This document shows, piece by piece, positions 60,461 to 64,000 of a stretch of 64,000 nucleotides of DNA. Source of the DNA: Acetobacterium sp. GTDB lineage: Bacteria; Bacillota; Clostridia; Eubacteriales; Eubacteriaceae. Within the stretch, counting starts at the first letter, position 1. Each line of letters begins with the position of its first letter. The translations under genes were made by a program, and so were the position numbers. The DNA lies in contig NZ_JAUSPS010000012.1 in assembly GCF_030652775.1 (NCBI RefSeq), positions 1 to 64,000 on the forward strand. Reading direction: 5' to 3'. The notes under the pieces were generated by a model. The model ran no database searches. It had not been told where the DNA came from and saw nothing but the letters and a program-made list of their open reading frames with translations.

Positions 60461-60673
60461 ATGGGTATGACCGAAAAGATAAAAATCGCAATGCTGAAAA
60501 GAAATATGTCGCTTAATGATCTTGCTGAAAAAATAGGGCAATCACCACAAAATATAAGTGGGAAGTTTAAACGTGATAACTTCAAAGAAGACGAGCTCAA
60601 AGATATCGCCACGGCTTTGGGTTGCACGGTGAATATTGAATTAATTATGGAGGATACCGGGGAAAAGCTTTAA
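60461..60673 (+). CDS. XRE family HTH regulator
   Basis: 70 residues, AAAGGAGGTG upstream. A compact Cro/CI helix-turn-helix: KRNMSLNDLAEKIGQSPQNI, then SGKFKRDNFKEDELKDIATALG. Divergent from a leftward operon encoding ImmA, as in phage and ICE lysogeny switches. The next reading frame continues from the stop region as FNQYQPGDIVEYHEEEPEPQ to 60731, so the gene may once have been longer or may be frameshifted at its end. Confidence 0.85.
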   Translation: MGMTEKIKIAMLKRNMSLNDLAEKIGQSPQNISGKFKRDNFKEDELKDIATALGCTVNIELIMEDTGEKL

Positions 60674-60768
60674 CCAATACCAGCCCGGCGACATCGTGGA
60701 ATATCATGAAGAGGAACCAGAGCCCCAATAGATCGGCTGAAAATTGCGGACATCTTTATAAGCCTGTA

Positions 60769-60802
60769 AGAAGAGGATCAAACAAAGACCTCTTCTTTTT
60801 TA
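60769..60802 (+). terminator. Terminator of the XRE gene
   Basis: AGAAGAGG / CCTCTTCT stem with 12-nt loop, then T-run. Confidence 0.88.
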
Positions 60803-60985
60803 TTTTCTGGATCGTGTCGTAAATGTCGTAAATTAATTGGTAACATCTGTTATATATGTTATAAATGTTAGAAACCCATGAAATTAATTCGCAAACGTCC
60901 TATTTGTGGGATTCTCAGCACCTCCTATTTTTGATCAAATAAATGGCATAATGAAAATAATTATCACATTCAGGTAAGACATCAA
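60803..60985. other. Spacer before hicAB-2
   Basis: No gene. Contains short repeats (GTCGTAAAT twice; three TTATA/TGTTA steps) of unclear meaning. Confidence 0.3.
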
Positions 60986-61014
60986 TTGACACACGTGTTA
61001 ACACGTGTTATAAT
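60986..61014 (+). promoter_or_regulatory. hicAB-2 promoter with 18-bp palindromic operator
   Basis: TTGACA (60986-60991) and TATAAT (61009-61014), spacing 17. The bases 60991-61008 (ACACGTGTTAACACGTGT) are a perfect palindrome filling the spacer, very likely the HicB ribbon-helix-helix site. Confidence 0.88.
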
Positions 61015-61044
61015 TAATTATGATAAGGAAGTGGGGTTAAGCCA

Positions 61045-61233
61045 ATGCCAATGACACCAAAACAGATGATAAAGCTCCTTAAAGAAAATGGATTTATTGA
61101 GGAACGCCAAAACGGCTCCCATAAATTCTTTGTGAATCCAGATACAGGGAAAAGAACCACCGTGCCTTATCACTCAAAAGACCTTAAAAAAGGTACTGAG
61201 CAGCAAATATTAAAAGATGCCGGGCTGAAATAG
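61045..61233 (+). CDS. hicA: HicA family toxin 2
   Basis: 62 residues: MTPKQMIKLLKENGFIEERQ, then NGSHKFFVNPDTGKRTTVPY with catalytic His, and GTEQQILKDAGLK. ATG 61045 or 61051, GTGGGG upstream. Toxin RNase; its antitoxin gene follows 26 nt later. Confidence 0.92.
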   Translation: MPMTPKQMIKLLKENGFIEERQNGSHKFFVNPDTGKRTTVPYHSKDLKKGTEQQILKDAGLK

Positions 61234-61259
61234 CCCGAACCATAAAGGAGGGAATACCC

Positions 61260-61658
61260 ATGAAGAAATTGTTTTATCCAGCGGTTTTTATTCCTGAAGA
61301 GGATGGCGGTTTTTCCGTGTTCTTTCCAGACCTTCCCGGCTGCAATACCTGTGGAGATACCATAGATCAATCGTATGAAATGGCCTTTGAGGCGTTGGGC
61401 CTTGTTTTGTCCTATATGGAGGATAAGAAAGAACTGATTCCACAGGCTTCTAACCCACAAGCCATCAAGCTGGAAGAGGGACAGTTTTTAGTAGTGATTG
61501 AATTTGATATGGCTGCCTATAAAAAAAGAACTGAATCCAGAGCGGTTAAGAAAACACTTACTATTCCTTCCTGGTTAAATGATGCTGCACTTGAAAAGAA
61601 TGTCAACTTCTCTCAGGTGCTCCAGGATGCACTCATGGAAAAGCTCCATATTGCATAA
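61260..61658 (+). CDS. hicB: HicB family antitoxin 2
   Basis: 132 residues, AAGGAGGG upstream. Classical N-terminal domain FYPAVFIPEEDGGFSVFFPD, then LPGCNTCGDTIDQSYEMAFE, and C-terminal RHH (KKTLTIPSWLNDAALEKNVN, then FSQVLQDALMEKLHIA). The C terminus is nearly the same as hicB-1, the N-terminal domain differs more. It should bind the perfect palindrome upstream of its operon. Confidence 0.93.
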   Translation: MKKLFYPAVFIPEEDGGFSVFFPDLPGCNTCGDTIDQSYEMAFEALGLVLSYMEDKKELIPQASNPQAIKLEEGQFLVVIEFDMAAYKKRTESRAVKKTLTIPSWLNDAALEKNVNFSQVLQDALMEKLHIA

Positions 61659-61684
61659 CCTCAAACCCTTATAAGCCAACCATT

Positions 61685-61713
61685 AAAGCCCGGGCCAGCG
61701 CCTTGGCTTTTTT
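61685..61713 (+). terminator. Terminator of hicAB-2
   Basis: AAAGCC / GGCTTT with inner GG-CC pairs, then seven T. Confidence 0.75.
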
Positions 61714-61718
61714 ATTTG

Positions 61719-62100
61719 CTCAAATTTGAGTAAAAGACGATGGTCAAAATTGTCCACCGTGGGGGTGCTGTTCTAAAATGCACACTATGCACTTTTCAGA
61801 TATGCATGATCTGCACATCCGGTTTAAGCCTGTAAAGTCAATAATCTTGACAATTCAACTGTCCACTTAAAGGACATTAGGCCTCAGATGTCAACAGTTT
61901 TGACGTCCGGTTTCTAAAGTCGGTGATCCCGACTATTCAGGTGTCCGTTTAAAGGACATCAGGCTTCAGATGTCGGCTTTACCGACAACCGGTTTCGCCA
62001 ACTTGGACAAAAATGTCCGTGTTCAACTGACTATGGTTTTGACAGCCGGTTTCGCTCCTCCAAATTGAGGAACGAGATATGAGGGAATTATCCCACATCT
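61719..62100 (+). repeat. Hairpin array A with tandem covarying units
   Basis: Non-coding. Perfect palindrome CTCAAATTTGAG at 61719. Then units that each end in CCGGTTT (61819, 61907, 61990, 62046). Units 2 and 3 align over about 82 bp and contain three stems: GTCAA/TTGAC versus GTCGG/CCGAC (61837-61851, 61919-61933), TGTCC/GGACA in both, and GTCAA/TTGAC versus GTCGG/CCGAC (61890-61904, 61972-61987). Further stems follow: CCTC/GAGG (62057-62070) and AGAT..GGG/CCC..ATCT (62075-62100). Confidence 0.8.
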
Positions 62101-62130
62101 GGCCCTGGCTCCAGTATCTGCAAACAACCG

Positions 62131-62399
62131 GCAAACAATTTGCTACCGTCATTCGTGTCGGTGCCAGATCCCCGGCCCCTGAAGGGGTTTCCAATATGGT
62201 AAGGCCTTGAAGAGGGTATGCCCAACTTGGTAATACCTTTCCCCAAAATTGGGGACATCTTCAGGTATGGTATAACCTGTACCAGACCATTTTTTTATAA
62301 TTGGTGTGCCTTAATCCGGGGTGTGTCGCGTTTTGCTACCCACTGGCCCTTACTGATGGTGTGCCCTGATCCGGGGTATACGGCGTTTTGCCGTACACC
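62131..62399 (+). repeat. Hairpin array B
   Basis: Stems GCAAA/TTTGC (62131-62143), CCCC/GGGG (62176-62187), CCCCAA/TTGGGG perfect (62241-62254), CAGGT/ACCTG (62262-62279), and a 55-bp direct repeat starting GGTGTGCC (62303 and 62358). The second copy of that repeat carries a 10-bp stem GGTATACGGC/GCCGTACACC with a GTTTT loop (62375-62399). No coding potential recognised. Confidence 0.75.
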
Positions 62400-62444
62400 T
62401 CCAATAACTCCATAGGTACAAACATAAGCACCACCCAATAAAAA

Positions 62445-62992
62445 CGGCTGTATGAGGCTGTCAGAGGATTATTTTATGGCAATGCGATTGCAGCCACATC
62501 ACAGCCGAAAATTCCGCCCTGATACCCCTGGTATTTCAGGGTAAACGGTGGAGCCGGTAAAATATCCGTGTCCTGGTGACACGGTTTATTTTCAGCTATA
62601 GAGGACTCCTCAATTTTGAGGGCACCCATCACAACCCAGATTTGGGGGTTGACCTTTCGTCGAAATTTCGACAAAACTATGTCCTGGTGTAACTACTCAA
62701 TTTTGAGCACACCCGGTACAACGGAAAAACCCGTTCTATTTGGCGGCGGAAAATTCCGCTGTGACATTTGGTGGTCGAAAATTCGGCTACCAGATCGGCC
62801 CAATTTTCGGCCGGTGTTTCTTCCACAATTGGAATAAAGTATTGGCTCCCGTTTTTTCGGGTACCAATCGCCATGGTACTTTCGCTCATTTTTGCGCAAA
62901 AGTCTGAACCCTCAGATTTTTCAGAAAGTTCAGAGGGTACTTTTTCCGTTTTTTCCGATAAAGTCCAACTGTCCGATTTTCCGGATAGTTGG
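62445..62992 (+). repeat. Hairpin array C
   Basis: At least twelve stem-loops in 548 bp, most with loops of A/T only. Examples: nested CGGCTGT/GGCTG/CAAT (62445-62507), CCGTGTC/GACACGG (62566-62584), CCTCA/TGAGG (62608-62621), CAACCC/GGGTTG (62632-62651), GTCGAAATTTCGAC (62659-62672), CTCAA/TTGAG (62696-62707), GCGGAA/TTCCGC (62746-62759), GGTGGTCGAA/TTCGGCTACC (62770-62791), ATTGG..CCCG/CGGG..CCAAT (62841-62868), CCAACTGTCCG/CGGATAGTTGG (62965-62992). Open frames on both strands here have no ribosome sites or recognisable products. Confidence 0.82.
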
Positions 62993-63017
62993 CCAGCCTA
63001 TATAAAGCTGAATGCCA

Positions 63018-63599
63018 TCATTTGCCATCATTCAACCCCAATGCCTCAATGAACCCGTCATTTTCAAATAGTTCAGACTCTATGTTTTTGCCGTCGATCT
63101 CTGCATTTAATTTATCAATCCTGATCCTCTGCTCTAATGTGGCCAGATCCATGTGATCCGATAGCCACTGGAGGGCTTTCATGCGGTCAAGAAGCTTTAC
63201 CTTTATCCCATTATCCGTTAAGGCTATCTCAGATATTAAGCGACCGTCAACCTCTTCAGAGTTCCTGAGATACACACCATCACTATTGAAAGACACAATA
63301 TCCGATATATCAGCAAAAGCAATCTCCATGAACAGCTGAAATATATCCTCTGGCCCAATTAACAAGCATTCTGACCTTATCTGCATAAGCTTCTGAATTT
63401 CACTTTTTATACTACCATTTATTAACAACCGGGCACCATGGGCGTTGGCCTGGGCATAGTTGCAACCATAAGCCTTCTGATAACTCTTGGTTGCGTTAAA
63501 GCAGCATATGTAATGCAAGCAGAAATCCCTCTGTTTGTCCGTTAAATCAGGATTTTCGAAGACTGAACAAATTACTTTTTCGATAACATCTTTAGTCAT
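63018..63599 (-). CDS. Phage terminase small subunit
   Basis: 193 residues. N-terminal DNA-binding region LTDKQRDFCLHYICCFNATKS, then YQKAYGCNYAQANAHGARLL, and the TerS middle IGPEDIFQLFMEIAFADISDI are typical of the terminase_2/XtmA family. It recognises phage DNA for packaging. The leftward neighbour should be the large subunit but is instead the hairpin array; the opposite side runs out of the window. Near its end the protein is Glu/Ile-rich. Confidence 0.88.
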   Translation of the reverse strand: MTKDVIEKVICSVFENPDLTDKQRDFCLHYICCFNATKSYQKAYGCNYAQANAHGARLLINGSIKSEIQKLMQIRSECLLIGPEDIFQLFMEIAFADISDIVSFNSDGVYLRNSEEVDGRLISEIALTDNGIKVKLLDRMKALQWLSDHMDLATLEQRIRIDKLNAEIDGKNIESELFENDGFIEALGLNDGK

Positions 63600-63620
63600 A
63601 TTCCCACCTCAAAACATTCC

Positions 63621-63681
63621 GAACGTTCACTAAAAAAGTTGCAACGTTGCGAACGTTCGCTTTTTTCAATAGTAACGTTAC
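63621..63681. promoter_or_regulatory. Cluster of four AACGTT palindromes upstream of terS
   Basis: GAACGTTC (63621-63628), GCAACGTTGC (63641-63650), GCGAACGTTCGC (63649-63660), GTAACGTTAC (63672-63681), all perfect, centres spaced 21, 9 and 22 bp. They lie 20-80 bp upstream of the leftward terS start. A fifth, imperfect AACGTTCG lies at 63893-63900. Confidence 0.7.
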
Positions 63682-63726
63682 CATTGGAGCATAGGCCATA
63701 ATAAAGCCCGTATTAAATGTCTCGAC

Positions 63727-63756
63727 CTTAGCATTTCTTAGCATTTCTTAGCATCT
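63727..63756 (+). repeat. Three tandem 10-bp repeats
   Basis: CTTAGCATTT twice then CTTAGCATCT. Confidence 0.8.
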
Positions 63757-64000
63757 GATACCGCCCATACCTTGACATTTCTCAACATCTGAAGAGGTTC
63801 TTTTTAGGGTGTCACAAATGTCACCATGCTTCCTTTTTAGGGCCTCTAAAATCTCTAAATATCCTCTTCAGGTGCCATAAAAACCCACGGATAACGTTCG
63901 AATAATAAGAGGTGTATTCTGGCTAAATGACCATTAAAACAATAATATAGCATCGTATCATATGGAATTGGGAAAACCGTTGCTGTACCATCGGGATTTA
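63757..64000. other. End of window, no gene recognised
   Basis: 244 bp with short direct repeats (CTTTTTAGGG twice; TCTAAA, TCTAAAT) but no credible ORF or RNA. Confidence 0.3.

Noticed and set aside
62616-62889. Protein-coding ORFs on both strands in array C
   Set aside because: No ribosome sites, no family signal, and codons are dictated by overlapping palindromes.
61719-62992. CRISPR-like array
   Set aside because: Stems vary and no constant repeat with unique spacers is present; unit sizes are irregular and no cas genes lie near.

Overview
The window looks like chromosome from a low-to-medium GC, anaerobic Gram-positive acetogen of the Eubacteriaceae, most likely an Acetobacterium. This rests on gene content and style: a propanediol-type microcompartment shell gene (PduU), pyruvate carboxylase, a BMP-type nucleoside importer, strong TTGACA/TATAAT promoters, AGGAGG ribosome sites and frequent TTG/GTG starts. 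The species call is inference, because no 16S rRNA or marker search was possible.

Layout. 0-12 kb is housekeeping: the end of dnaJ, cysK with an Rrf2/IscR-type regulator, a leftward pduU-pduV-kinase operon, prmA-rsmE-mtaB, a HIT protein, rpsU-yqeY and a CtpE-like P-type ATPase. At 12.2-12.9 kb lies a tRNA-Pro/Met/Phe operon whose 3' end carries a diverged 245-bp tandem duplication, followed by a class II aldolase. 13.8-20.8 kb holds secreted wall-active proteins, recX, a pyridoxal kinase and a divergent MocR/PdxR-type regulator. 20.9-25.3 kb is a type IV pilin/PilMNO-like operon without its motor genes. 25.4-32.5 kb holds a membrane protein, a MarR regulator and a nucleoside-type BMP ABC importer. 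32.7-40.6 kb carries aroB, aroA, aroC, a chorismate mutase and pyc. 40.8-43.1 kb encodes a large surface lipoprotein.

43.4-54.5 kb is the most unusual gene set. One strand carries a STAS protein, two GH3-family acyl-adenylating enzymes, a heterodimeric ABC exporter with complementary degenerate ATP sites, two paralogous RimK-like ATP-grasp ligases and an Ig-metallophosphoesterase. The overlaps and short gaps argue for a single operon. I infer a pathway that activates carboxylic acids, couples them to amino acids or peptides and exports the product.

56.6-64 kb is accessory DNA. It has two HicAB modules, a broken tyrosine integrase, a tRNA 3'-half that looks like an attachment site, an ImmA/XRE region and a phage small terminase subunit with no large subunit visible. 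Between hicB2 and terS lies about 1.27 kb of almost continuous short hairpins with A/T-rich loops. Parts are tandemly repeated or duplicated 5 kb away, with paired base changes that keep the stems. This is the best candidate for an undescribed nucleic-acid element.

A second dispersed element, a 66-100 bp imperfect palindrome starting GTACCGAC, occurs seven times between 1 and 41 kb. It is always in the same orientation and always downstream of a rightward gene, usually 19-51 nt after its stop codon.
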